A DNA stretch of 64,000 nt from Algoriphagus zhangzhouensis (GTDB taxonomy: Bacteria > Bacteroidota > Bacteroidia > Cytophagales > Cyclobacteriaceae). A program made the position numbers and the translations under genes. Shown one piece after another: positions 26,795-34,766 of the stretch. Position 1 is the first letter of the stretch. Every line of letters begins with the position of its first letter. The stretch spans positions 600,757 through 664,756 of the forward strand of contig NZ_FRXN01000003.1 in the NCBI RefSeq assembly GCF_900148515.1. The letters are read 5' to 3'. The notes below the pieces were generated by a model, which did not search any database, was not told the DNA's origin, and was given only the letters and a program-made list of their open reading frames with translations.

Positions 26795-27160
26795 TCAGTT
26801 TTCACTAGAAACTAATTCCAATATCAACTCCCAATTCTCCTTTGAAAGAGGTTTTTCTAAGACCCCTTTTACCCTTGAATATTGACTTGATTTTTTAAGA
26901 TCATCTGAAGAAACATGCCCCGTTATAAAGACAATTGGAGCCTCGGAATTACTGATAAATTCTTCTACAAAATCCCATCCAGATCCGCCTTCCAAATTCA
27001 GATCAGAAAGAATTAAACTGGCTGAGTTTCCTTGTAACCAATTATTAAGTTCTTCTGCATTTTCAAAAAATTCTGATGTAGATCCTGGCAGGTTCAGCTT
27101 GATTAATTTTTTCATCAGCAAATGCTGAATCTTATCATCATCCAAATAAACTATAGTCAT
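26795..27160 (-). CDS. Single-domain response regulator (receiver only)
   Basis: 121 aa, a lone CheY-like receiver. The acidic pocket (D7, D8, D9), phospho-acceptor D53 in LILSDLNLEGG, T80 in VFITGH and K103 in LEKPLS are all present, so it should be phosphorylatable. There is no output domain and no histidine kinase nearby. It may act by protein-protein contact, as CheY or Spo0F do. The partner cannot be told from the window. Confidence 0.88.
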   Translation of the reverse strand: MTIVYLDDDKIQHLLMKKLIKLNLPGSTSEFFENAEELNNWLQGNSASLILSDLNLEGGSGWDFVEEFISNSEAPIVFITGHVSSDDLKKSSQYSRVKGVLEKPLSKENWELILELVSSEN

Positions 27161-27424
27161 CCTCCTATAAATTTTGCGAATACCTCGACCAATTATGGCG
27201 AGTCTTAAAAATTGAATTGTTATCCTTAAAACTAATCCTATTTATCCAATTAATAATGCCTTGCAAACGTTATCTCCACAATTAAGCCTTGTCTAATTTT
27301 TTTAGTCAAAGCTAATTATGTTTTATCTAAATTGGATTTAAAAAATTATTTATCAATATCTTATAAGTAAATGATTAAAGTTTTTATTCAATCAAAAAAT
27401 CCTATTTAGCAGCTATAAAAATCC

Positions 27425-27442
27425 TTAGAAAACGTTTGCTAA
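27425..27442. promoter_or_regulatory. LacI-type operator candidate upstream of the DUF389 gene
   Basis: TTAGAAAACGTTTGCTAA is palindromic at 16 of 18 positions around a central CG, the symmetry expected for a LacI-family site. The core AAACGTTT recurs upstream of the lacI gene (45961) and the mscS gene (51321). Confidence 0.4.
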
Positions 27443-27513
27443 TTCAGGTTAAAAACAACTTTTAGGCCAATTAATATTACCCATTCTCAGTGATAGATTT
27501 TAGCTATTATCTG

Positions 27514-27520
27514 TATTTTG
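27514..27520 (+). promoter_or_regulatory. Possible -7 element of the DUF389 gene
   Basis: TATTTTG, one base shorter than TAnnTTTG, 25 nt before the ATG at 27546. Confidence 0.3.
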
Positions 27521-27545
27521 CCACGCAAATACTTATCAGCTCACT

Positions 27546-28922
27546 ATGGAAGCTACCACACCAAAACCCAGGAGGAAAAATCAATTGATCAGATTCCTCC
27601 TCTACTTAAGAGATCGATTCGACCTGCATGACGGGAAGGAAGATGAACTGGCTACCATCGAGTACATCCGCAAAAACGTAGAGTTTAAGGGAGCGAATTT
27701 ATGGATCCTAATATTTGCGATTTTCGTCGCCTCTGTCGGACTAAATGTAAACTCTACTGCTGTCATAATCGGAGCCATGTTAATCTCTCCATTGATGGGT
27801 CCGATCATGGGAATTGGGATGGCTGCCGGTATCAATGATTTCGAGTTATTGAAGCGCTCACTTCGCAACTTAGGAGTCGCTGTTTTCATTGCGATTTTGA
27901 CTTCCACAATTTACTTCAACTTCACCCCTCTTCAGGATGCTCAGTCCGAACTTTTGGCTAGGACCGAACCGACGATTTGGGATGTTTTGATTGCTCTGTT
28001 TGGAGGGCTTGCTGGGATCGTAGCCGGCTCCCGAAAAGAGAAGAGTAATGCTATCCCGGGAGTGGCTATTGCGACCGCTTTGATGCCTCCACTTTGTACC
28101 GCTGGATATGGCTTGGCGACCTTCAATTTTTACTACTTCTTTGGAGCCTTTTACCTCTTCTTCATCAACTCAGTTTTCATCAGTCTTTCGACCTACTTGA
28201 TCGTCCGATTTATGAAGTATCCGAAGAAAGAATTTTTGGATCACAAAAAGGAAAAAAGAGTTCAAACTTACATCACGATTTTTACCATTTTGACGATCGT
28301 CCCATCTGTCTATTTGGCTTACGGGATTGTCCTTCGATCCATATGGGAAGAGCAGGCAAAAAGGTATGTTCAGATCGAGATGGTGTTTCCCAAAACTCAA
28401 GTCCTAAATTCAGAGCTTGACTACTCTCAAGAACCTAGAAGAATTGAGGTGAATTTGATCGGTGAAGAAATTGATGAAGGAACTCTAAAAATCACTAAAG
28501 AAAAAGCATTAGAATACAATCTTGAAAATACCGAAATCGTCATCCACCAAAGTGGAAATGGAGCCACTGATATGAACCTCCTTCGTTCAGATATTTTGAA
28601 AGATCTCTACGAAAGGAACGAACAAATTATTCAGGACAAAGACAAAAGAATTTCGCTTCTAGAAAATGAAGTAGCCAACTATGGACAGATTCGAATATTG
28701 GGAAAAGAGATAGCTCAAGAAGCAAAAATCAATCATCCAAATTTGAGTAAATTTGCTTTGAACCGTTCATTGGTAACTGACCTTGCCTCCGAAAAATCAG
28801 ACACCTTACTACTCGCCTACGCTGAGTTTAAGAAAAAGCCAAATCGATCAGAGACTGATAAATTGGTTCAATGGTTAAAGTTGAGAACCAAATCTGACAC
28901 AGTTGCCCTGATTCTATATTAA
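27546..28922 (+). CDS. DUF389 membrane protein
   Basis: 458 aa. A cytoplasmic N-terminus is followed by several membrane helices between about 50 and 275. The DUF389 signature is clear: NSTAVIIGAMLISPLMGPIM, then a LFGGLAGIVAGSRKEKSNA block and a PGVAIATALMPPLCTAGYGL block. The last ~175 residues are soluble, with a helical segment and a short predicted coiled coil (KRISLLENEVANYGQ). DUF389 proteins are widespread membrane proteins of unknown transport or signalling role. A LacI-like operator candidate lies about 110 nt upstream, and the exported YciI gene follows by 12 nt, so they may be co-transcribed. Confidence 0.82.
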   Translation: MEATTPKPRRKNQLIRFLLYLRDRFDLHDGKEDELATIEYIRKNVEFKGANLWILIFAIFVASVGLNVNSTAVIIGAMLISPLMGPIMGIGMAAGINDFELLKRSLRNLGVAVFIAILTSTIYFNFTPLQDAQSELLARTEPTIWDVLIALFGGLAGIVAGSRKEKSNAIPGVAIATALMPPLCTAGYGLATFNFYYFFGAFYLFFINSVFISLSTYLIVRFMKYPKKEFLDHKKEKRVQTYITIFTILTIVPSVYLAYGIVLRSIWEEQAKRYVQIEMVFPKTQVLNSELDYSQEPRRIEVNLIGEEIDEGTLKITKEKALEYNLENTEIVIHQSGNGATDMNLLRSDILKDLYERNEQIIQDKDKRISLLENEVANYGQIRILGKEIAQEAKINHPNLSKFALNRSLVTDLASEKSDTLLLAYAEFKKKPNRSETDKLVQWLKLRTKSDTVALILY

Positions 28923-28934
28923 AACCCAATCACT

Positions 28935-29387
28935 ATGAAAAAATTAATCCTAATCCTGACCCTTTGCCTTGGAGGAGCATTTTCTCTTCAGGCCCAAACA
29001 GAATATGATCCAGAGCTTGCAGAGAAAGTAGGCGCCGATGAATATGGTATGAAAAAGTTTGTAATCGCATTTCTCTACCGAGGAGATCGTGTCAATGAAT
29101 ATTCAGAAGAAGAGCGAGCAGAACTCCAAAAAGGACATATGGCCAATATCAATCGAATGGCAGAAGAAGGCAAATTGGTTTTGGCAGGACCTTTTTTTGG
29201 GAATGAAGATTTGAGAGGATTGTATTTCTTCGACGTCCAATCTCTGGAAGAAGCCAAGGCATTGACCGAAACAGATCCATCCATCAAAGCCGGAGTACTC
29301 AAAATGGATCTCAAAGAATGGTATGGGTCAGCCGCACTCCCCCTCCTACCTGAACTCCATTCAAAAGTTGCAAAGACAGAGATTTAA
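28935..29387 (+). CDS. Exported YciI-like protein
   Basis: 150 aa. A signal peptide (MKKLILILTLCLGGAFSLQAQ) precedes a YCII-related ferredoxin-like fold: KKFVIAFLYRGDR, a helix with LQKGHMANINRMAEEGKLVLAGPF, then LRGLYFFDVQSLEEAKALTETDP. YciI-like proteins are normally cytoplasmic; the conserved His in KGHMANI and the downstream Asp are present. The role is unknown; related proteins include chlorohydroquinone dechlorinases. It lies 12 nt after the DUF389 gene and 30 nt before the HAAS-like membrane gene. Confidence 0.75.
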   Translation: MKKLILILTLCLGGAFSLQAQTEYDPELAEKVGADEYGMKKFVIAFLYRGDRVNEYSEEERAELQKGHMANINRMAEEGKLVLAGPFFGNEDLRGLYFFDVQSLEEAKALTETDPSIKAGVLKMDLKEWYGSAALPLLPELHSKVAKTEI

Positions 29388-29417
29388 AACTAATTTTTAA
29401 GTCTTAATTGACTTTGA

Positions 29418-30107
29418 ATGAAACTCAGCCAAGCTCAAATCGAGCAACTTAAAAAACTGATCTTCTACAAAGGCTTTCCTGAAATCGATGTGCAATATGA
29501 GATTTTGGATCATGTGGCATGTGAGGTGGAAAAGCTGATGGAAGAAAACCCAAACCTGAGTTTGGAGGATGCTTTTCAGAAAGTACATTCCAGTTTCGGG
29601 ATATTTGGATTTAGTACGCTGGAGGAATCTTACAAGAAAATGATCGAAAAAAGGACCTGGAGCTATTTTTGGAATGCTATTAAAGAATTAATTTTCTCTT
29701 ATAGGATCATTTTCCCTTTGTCACTTGCCTTGCTCACTTTTCAATCATCCACTTTATTCAATGATCCATCCAGTTGGATTTTGGTCCTCATGGGCTTTGT
29801 TGTAATGGGAAGCACCTATATCGTTATCAAGTATTGGAAAAATCATAAAGAATTAAAAAACTATGCTTGTTACGCGGGTTCCAAATCAGTTTTTCAATAC
29901 TTAAATCAATCCTTCCTCATTTGTATTTATGCTTATCAGTTCGTTTACTTAAGGGCCGCAGAGACGGATTCCATTTTCACAAGTATTTTAAAAGGGGCCA
30001 TTATTCTGGTCTTGATGGGCTTTGTAGTCAGCATTTTTATCCTACCCAAAATCCTGAACCAATCAATACAAGAAACTGAAAAGTTAAAATCCATATACGA
30101 AGGCTAG
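29418..30107 (+). CDS. Membrane protein with HAAS-like N-terminal domain
   Basis: 229 aa. The first ~70 residues are soluble and resemble the HAAS/DUF1700 pattern, with an ILDHVACEVEKLMEENPNL helix, then SLEDAFQKVHSSFG. Four hydrophobic segments follow between about 90 and 215 (LALLTFQSS, WILVLMGFVVMG, FLICIYAYQFVYL, IILVLMGFVVSIFIL). HAAS domains are often found beside PadR-type regulators, but no such gene is here. Function unknown; membership is by pattern recall only. Confidence 0.6.
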   Translation: MKLSQAQIEQLKKLIFYKGFPEIDVQYEILDHVACEVEKLMEENPNLSLEDAFQKVHSSFGIFGFSTLEESYKKMIEKRTWSYFWNAIKELIFSYRIIFPLSLALLTFQSSTLFNDPSSWILVLMGFVVMGSTYIVIKYWKNHKELKNYACYAGSKSVFQYLNQSFLICIYAYQFVYLRAAETDSIFTSILKGAIILVLMGFVVSIFILPKILNQSIQETEKLKSIYEG

Positions 30108-30146
30108 ATTCTAACATCTTAGATCTTGAATCTGTTGTCTTTATTT

Positions 30147-30227
30147 TAGCTTCTCGAATCTAGACTCTTGGCTCTTGGCTCTGGTTTCTTGGCTCTTGAT
30201 TCTAGCTTCTTGAATCTAGGCTCTCGG
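30147..30227. repeat. Degenerate CTTGAATCTAG-type repeat in the spacer before typA
   Basis: Two ~25-nt copies of TAGCTTCTyGAATCTAGrCT plus 5 nt at 30147-30171 and 30203-30227, with 4 differences. They are separated by shorter CTCTTGG/TTCTTGG units. Related short words (CTTGAATC, TCTTGATCC) flank them from about 30118 to 30265, and a cousin in reverse orientation lies at 37811-37840. Confidence 0.55.
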
Positions 30228-30325
30228 ATCTATTGACTTTAGTCTAATGCCTTAAGTCTTGATCCTTTCATCTTCTTTCTCATTTATCTTCACCGAGGGA
30301 TAACCTTCATCCCACAATTTTTCCC

Positions 30326-30333
30326 TACCTTTG
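30326..30333 (+). promoter_or_regulatory. -7 element of typA
   Basis: TACCTTTG, exact TAnnTTTG, 20 nt before the typA ATG. Confidence 0.55.
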
Positions 30334-30353
30334 CGCCTTGAAATAGGCAGATC

Positions 30354-32159
30354 ATGCAGAAAATCAGAAATATTGCGATTATCGCACACGTTGACCACGG
30401 GAAAACTACCCTTGTGGATAAAATCATCCATGCATCCAAAATCTTCAGAGAGAATCAACAATTCGATGATTTGATTCTGGATAACAATGATTTGGAACGT
30501 GAGCGTGGTATCACCATCCTTTCCAAGAACGTTTCCGTTCGCTATAAAGACACTAAAATCAACATTATCGATACTCCAGGTCACGCCGACTTCGGTGGAG
30601 AAGTGGAACGTGTATTGAAAATGGCTGATGGTGTAATCTTGCTAGTGGATGCGTTTGAAGGCCCAATGCCTCAAACTCGTTTCGTTTTGGGTAAAGCTCT
30701 TTCCCTAGGTTTGACACCTATCGTTGTTGTCAATAAAGTGGATAAAGAAAACTGTAGACCTGACGAGGTTCACGAGGCGGTATTCGAATTGATGTTCAAC
30801 TTGGACGCTACAGAAGAGCAATTGGAATTCCATACGCTTTACGGATCTGCTAAGCAAAACTGGATGGGACCTGATTGGCAAAACCCAACTGATTCTATCC
30901 TTCCATTGTTGGATGCAATCTTGGAATATATTCCTGAGCCAAAAATTGACGAAGGAACTCTTCAGATGCAAATCACTTCTTTGGACTACTCCAACTTCGT
31001 AGGACGTATCGCCATCGGTAGAGTGAAAAGAGGAACCATCTCTGAAAACCAGCAAATCGCACTTTGCAAGGCAGATGGAACCATCAAAAAAATGAGAGTA
31101 AAAGAACTTCATACTTTTGAAGGTCTTGGAAAAAATAAAGTTCAAACTGTAGAAGCTGGAGATATCTGTGCTATCACAGGTTTGGACGACTTCGAAATCG
31201 GTGATACTGTCGCTGACGTAGACAATCCAGAGCCACTTCCTCGTATCGCTATCGATGAGCCTACGATGAACATGCTCTTCACTATCAACAACTCTCCTTT
31301 CTTCGGTAAAGAAGGAAAATTTGTGACTTCCCGTCACTTGAGAGATCGTTTGATGAAGGAGATGGAGAAAAACTTGGCATTAAAAGTTGAGCCTACCGAT
31401 TCTGAAGATAGATTCTTGGTTTATGGTCGTGGTATTCTTCACTTGTCAGTTTTGATCGAAACGATGCGTCGTGAAGGTTATGAACTTCAGGTAGGACAGC
31501 CTCAGGTGATTTTCAAAGAAATCGACGGAGTGAACTGTGAGCCTATAGAAACATTGGTAGTAGACGTACCTGAAGAGACTGCTGGTAAAGTAATCGAATT
31601 GGCTACTCAGAGAAAAGGTGAGTTGTTGATCATGGAGCCTAAAGGCGATTTGCAACACCTAGAATTCCAGATCCCTTCCAGAGGTTTGATCGGTTTGAGA
31701 AATAACGTATTGACAGCTACCCAAGGGGAAGCAATCATGAACCACCGTTTCTCTTCTTACCAGCCTTTCAAAGGCCCTATCCCAGGTAGAATCAACGGAT
31801 CTTTAATCTCTATGGAAGCAGGACAGTGTACTGCTTATGCAATTGACAAATTGCAGGATCGTGGAGTATTCTTTATCGAGCCAGGTGACGATTTGTACAC
31901 TGGACAGGTAATCGGAGAGCACTCCAGAGACAATGACATCGTAGTCAATGTTCAGAAAGGTAAGAAATTGACCAACATGCGTGCTTCTGGTTCTGATGAC
32001 AACGTAAGAATCGCTCCTCCTAAGAGATTCTCATTGGAAGAATCCATGGAATACATCCAGAAAGACGAATACTTGGAAATCACTCCAAAAAGCATCCGAA
32101 TGAGAAAAATCTATTTGGACGAAAACGAAAGAAACAGAATGGCGAAGAAAGATTCGTAA
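30354..32159 (+). CDS. typA: Ribosome-associated GTPase TypA/BipA
   Basis: 601 aa, standard length. G1 HVDHGKTTLVDKI, G2/switch region with ERERGITIL, G3 DTPGHADFGGE and G4 NKVDKENCRPDE are intact. EF-G-like domain II and the TypA C-terminal domain (GVFFIEPGDDLYTGQVIGEH, then KGKKLTNMRASGSD) follow. TypA binds the ribosome and supports 50S assembly under stress and cold. It is a single-gene unit with its own promoter and a strong terminator. Confidence 0.96.
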   Translation: MQKIRNIAIIAHVDHGKTTLVDKIIHASKIFRENQQFDDLILDNNDLERERGITILSKNVSVRYKDTKINIIDTPGHADFGGEVERVLKMADGVILLVDAFEGPMPQTRFVLGKALSLGLTPIVVVNKVDKENCRPDEVHEAVFELMFNLDATEEQLEFHTLYGSAKQNWMGPDWQNPTDSILPLLDAILEYIPEPKIDEGTLQMQITSLDYSNFVGRIAIGRVKRGTISENQQIALCKADGTIKKMRVKELHTFEGLGKNKVQTVEAGDICAITGLDDFEIGDTVADVDNPEPLPRIAIDEPTMNMLFTINNSPFFGKEGKFVTSRHLRDRLMKEMEKNLALKVEPTDSEDRFLVYGRGILHLSVLIETMRREGYELQVGQPQVIFKEIDGVNCEPIETLVVDVPEETAGKVIELATQRKGELLIMEPKGDLQHLEFQIPSRGLIGLRNNVLTATQGEAIMNHRFSSYQPFKGPIPGRINGSLISMEAGQCTAYAIDKLQDRGVFFIEPGDDLYTGQVIGEHSRDNDIVVNVQKGKKLTNMRASGSDDNVRIAPPKRFSLEESMEYIQKDEYLEITPKSIRMRKIYLDENERNRMAKKDS

Positions 32160-32181
32160 TTCTTATCGATATTCAATACTT

Positions 32182-32217
32182 AAAATCCCTCAAGGAAAAC
32201 TTGAGGGATTTTTTTTT
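32182..32217 (+). terminator. Rho-independent terminator after typA
   Basis: 13-bp stem AAAATCCCTCAAG / CTTGAGGGATTTT with a GAAAA loop, followed by a run of T. Confidence 0.92.
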
Positions 32218-32314
32218 GCTTAAACGGTAGAGCCCATTCTTTTTCCCATCAAAATTTCTTTTCCAATGCAACTTGATTATTCTTTATATTTAAGATTCTA
32301 AGCTTTCATCACCA

Positions 32315-32707
32315 ATGAACTCAAGACGAAATTTTATCAAAACTCTGGGGGTAGTCAGTGCTGCCGCCACTTTACCTATAAACACAATCGCAAACGAAAT
32401 GGCTAATCAAAAAATGATTCACCAGGTTTATTTCTGGCTACATGACAATGCAAACACAAATGAATTCTTGACCGAAGCAGTTCCAATGCTTGGAAAATGC
32501 CCTACCGTAGCCAAATTTATTGCGGGAACTCCAGCAGACACCGAAAAAAGAGATGTGGTGGATCATTCGTGGCAAGTATCCTGTACTATCTTTTTCGACA
32601 GCTTGGAAGACCAATTAGCATATCAAAAAGAGCCACTTCACTTGGAGTTTATTGATAAATATTCCTCTATGTGGAGCACTGTGAAAGTTTACGATATCGC
32701 AATCTAA
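32315..32707 (+). CDS. Tat-exported Dabb-fold protein
   Basis: 130 aa. The N-terminus MNSRRNFIKTLGVVSAAATL is a twin-arginine signal (SRRNFIKT). The remaining ~95 residues form a stress-responsive A/B-barrel (Dabb) domain: MIHQVYFWLHDNANTNEFL, VAKFIAGTPA, DVVDHSWQVSCTIFFDSLED, then a KEPLHLEFIDKY helix. Tat export implies folding, perhaps with cofactor or as an oligomer, before export. The ligand is unknown. It lies 41 nt before the S41 protease gene on the same strand. Confidence 0.78.
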   Translation: MNSRRNFIKTLGVVSAAATLPINTIANEMANQKMIHQVYFWLHDNANTNEFLTEAVPMLGKCPTVAKFIAGTPADTEKRDVVDHSWQVSCTIFFDSLEDQLAYQKEPLHLEFIDKYSSMWSTVKVYDIAI

Positions 32708-32747
32708 TTCCCGGCATTTCTCGTATATCATCCCAAAGTCCAATGTC

Positions 32748-34073
32748 ATGAAATACAAGTCATTCTCATTCTTATTTCTTTTGATTGGATTTTGGGCTTG
32801 TAACCCCACTGAAGAAGATCCAATCACTCCTAATCCTCAATCTGATGAGGTAAAAGAGGCTATTTATGAGTCAATGGAGGAATGGTATTATTGGAACGAG
32901 GAACTCCCAGCAATTCCTGATTTTGCTTCAGTTTCTTCCAATGAGGAGTTTCTGGAAGCAATCAAATTCAAACCACTAGACCGATTTTCTTATCTCACGA
33001 CTTTGCAGGCTTTTCAGAATGCATTTGTAGGAAAAAACGCAGGCCATGGTTTCGGATTTGCCTTTAATTCTGAAGAGAGACTTTATTTGACTTTTGTCTT
33101 CAGTGAGTCTCCTGCGGGAAAAGATGGTTGGGAAAGAGGATGGGAAATCCTCGAGATCAATGGAAAGGCAATTGCCGACTACAAAACCTCATCCGGAGGT
33201 TATGATTTTCAATTAGGCGGTTCTGACCCGGGCATTACCAATACTTTTACTTTCAAACTTCCAGATGGAAGCACAATAACCCGTGCTAATACCAAAGCTG
33301 AATATCAATCCAATTCGGTCCTTTACAAGAATGCTTTTGAAGTGGCTGGTGAAAAAGTAGGTTATTGGGTTTACCAAAGTTTCAAAGCCACAGCAGGCCT
33401 TTCTCCAACCAAAAGTCAGGAAGTCGAGGACACTATGGGTTATTTCGAAAGTGAAAATATCGAAGAACTCATCATTGATTTGAGATATAATGGAGGCGGT
33501 TCAGTTGCTGTTGCCGAACAAATCAACAATTACCTGATCCAATCTGGCAATACTGGAAAGTTGATGTACACCAACAAGCTCAATTCTCTAAAAAGTAGCT
33601 TTAATGATTCTGAGAACTTCTCCAAGTTGGGGAATCTAAATCTTACCAGAATCATATTTATTACCAGCCGAGGAACAGCTTCAGCGTCTGAATTAGTAAT
33701 AAACTGCCTTGACCCCTATTTTGAAATTGTGCTGATTGGAGACAATACCTATGGCAAGCCGGTTGGCTCCTTCCCTCTTTCCTCTTACAATGATGTCTTG
33801 AAAAGAAATGATGTGGAGCTCGTTCCAATCACCTTTGCCTTGGCGAATTCTGAAGGGAAAGCAGAATATTTTGATGGATTCCCGGCCAATTATGCTGTTG
33901 GAGATAGTCCTCAATTCCCTTGGGGAGATCAGAGGGATTTAAGATTCGGAGCAGCTTTAGATTACATCGAAAATGGAACTGTCTCTGGCAGAATCCAAAG
34001 CCAGTTTTTTAGACCTCAATGGGAAATGATCGATGCCATGAAAGGACTTCGAAAGGAGTTCCCTGTATATTAA
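32748..34073 (+). CDS. S41-family (C-terminal processing) peptidase lipoprotein
   Basis: 441 aa. Lipoprotein signal MKYKSFSFLFLLIGFWAC with Cys18 and an acidic spacer. A PDZ-like region lies around residues 95-190, followed by the tail-specific protease domain: EELIIDLRYNGGGSVAVAEQ, IIFITSRGTASASELVIN with the nucleophilic Ser, and LIGDNTYGKPVGSF with the general-base Lys. It should be an active periplasmic Ser-Lys protease. The neighbours give no clue to its substrate. Confidence 0.88.
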   Translation: MKYKSFSFLFLLIGFWACNPTEEDPITPNPQSDEVKEAIYESMEEWYYWNEELPAIPDFASVSSNEEFLEAIKFKPLDRFSYLTTLQAFQNAFVGKNAGHGFGFAFNSEERLYLTFVFSESPAGKDGWERGWEILEINGKAIADYKTSSGGYDFQLGGSDPGITNTFTFKLPDGSTITRANTKAEYQSNSVLYKNAFEVAGEKVGYWVYQSFKATAGLSPTKSQEVEDTMGYFESENIEELIIDLRYNGGGSVAVAEQINNYLIQSGNTGKLMYTNKLNSLKSSFNDSENFSKLGNLNLTRIIFITSRGTASASELVINCLDPYFEIVLIGDNTYGKPVGSFPLSSYNDVLKRNDVELVPITFALANSEGKAEYFDGFPANYAVGDSPQFPWGDQRDLRFGAALDYIENGTVSGRIQSQFFRPQWEMIDAMKGLRKEFPVY

Positions 34074-34125
34074 TCCCATAACTTTAAGATTTCATGAGTA
34101 TTTGTTTGAAAAGCTAAGTCTTTCC

Positions 34126-34133
34126 TATTTTTG
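34126..34133 (+). promoter_or_regulatory. Promoter of purN
   Basis: TATTTTTG (exact TAnnTTTG) with TTTG 17 nt upstream at 34105-34108 and another at 34101-34104. It lies 23 nt before the TTG start. Confidence 0.6.
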
Positions 34134-34156
34134 CAGCTTATTAAAATCCCAATAGT

Positions 34157-34723
34157 TTGAAACGTCTGGCAATCCTTGCATCTGGTAGCGGCTCTAACGC
34201 CGAAAAAATCATGGAATACTTTCAAGGTTCCAAAACCGTGGAAATCGCTCTTGTTGCTTCTAACAAGGTTGACGCATTTGTTTTGGAAAGAGCAAAAAAG
34301 TTTGACGTACCTACTTTTACTTTTTCCAGAAAAGAAATGGATGCGGGGATTTTGCAAGCCAAACTGAAGGAGGAAAAAATTGACTGGGTTATTTTGGCTG
34401 GATTCCTATTAAAAATCCCTGTAGAATTGACCAGAGCATTCCCGGACCGAATGGTCAATATCCATCCGGCCTTACTTCCAAAGTACGGAGGAAAAGGAAT
34501 GTATGGAATGAACGTCCATGAAGCTGTGAAAACTGCCGGTGAAAAAGAAACCGGGATCACCATTCACCTCGTCAACGAGAATTACGATGAAGGCAGGATT
34601 GTATTCCAGGCAACCACAGCTGTGGGGATTGATGATAGCCCTGAGGATATCGCTCAAAAGATCCACAAATTAGAACATGCTCATTTCCCTAGGGTTATCG
34701 CCGAGCTTGTGGAAGGCGAATAA
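34157..34723 (+). CDS. purN: Phosphoribosylglycinamide formyltransferase
   Basis: 188 aa. Starts at a TTG codon (34157); the resulting MKRLAILASGSGSNAEKI is the normal PurN N-terminus, and no ATG lies upstream between the promoter and it. Folate-binding and catalytic residues lie in DWVILAGFLLKIP, MVNIHPALLPKYGGKGMYG (His and Asn/Asp pattern) and the VNENYDEGRIVFQ segment with the catalytic Asp. It formylates GAR in purine synthesis. It is followed by the sulfatase gene after 43 nt without a clear terminator. Confidence 0.94.
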   Translation: MKRLAILASGSGSNAEKIMEYFQGSKTVEIALVASNKVDAFVLERAKKFDVPTFTFSRKEMDAGILQAKLKEEKIDWVILAGFLLKIPVELTRAFPDRMVNIHPALLPKYGGKGMYGMNVHEAVKTAGEKETGITIHLVNENYDEGRIVFQATTAVGIDDSPEDIAQKIHKLEHAHFPRVIAELVEGE

Positions 34724-34766
34724 TACTTGGATTTTTTTATTGAACCTCAACCCTTAGTTTTAAAGA

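Larger units (their letters stand above)
27161..27545. other. AT-rich 385-nt intergenic region between receiver and DUF389 genes
   Basis: No coding sequence. It holds two AACGTT-centred sites in inverted orientation, GCAAACGTT at 27263-27271 and AACGTTTGC at 27431-27439, 160 nt apart. It also has a -7-like TATTTTG near 27514. Otherwise it is A/T-rich without repeats or clear hairpins. Confidence 0.6.

Noticed and set aside
30705-31337. 210-codon antisense frame inside typA
   Set aside because: Mirrors a strongly conserved gene, has no family motifs and no promoter.
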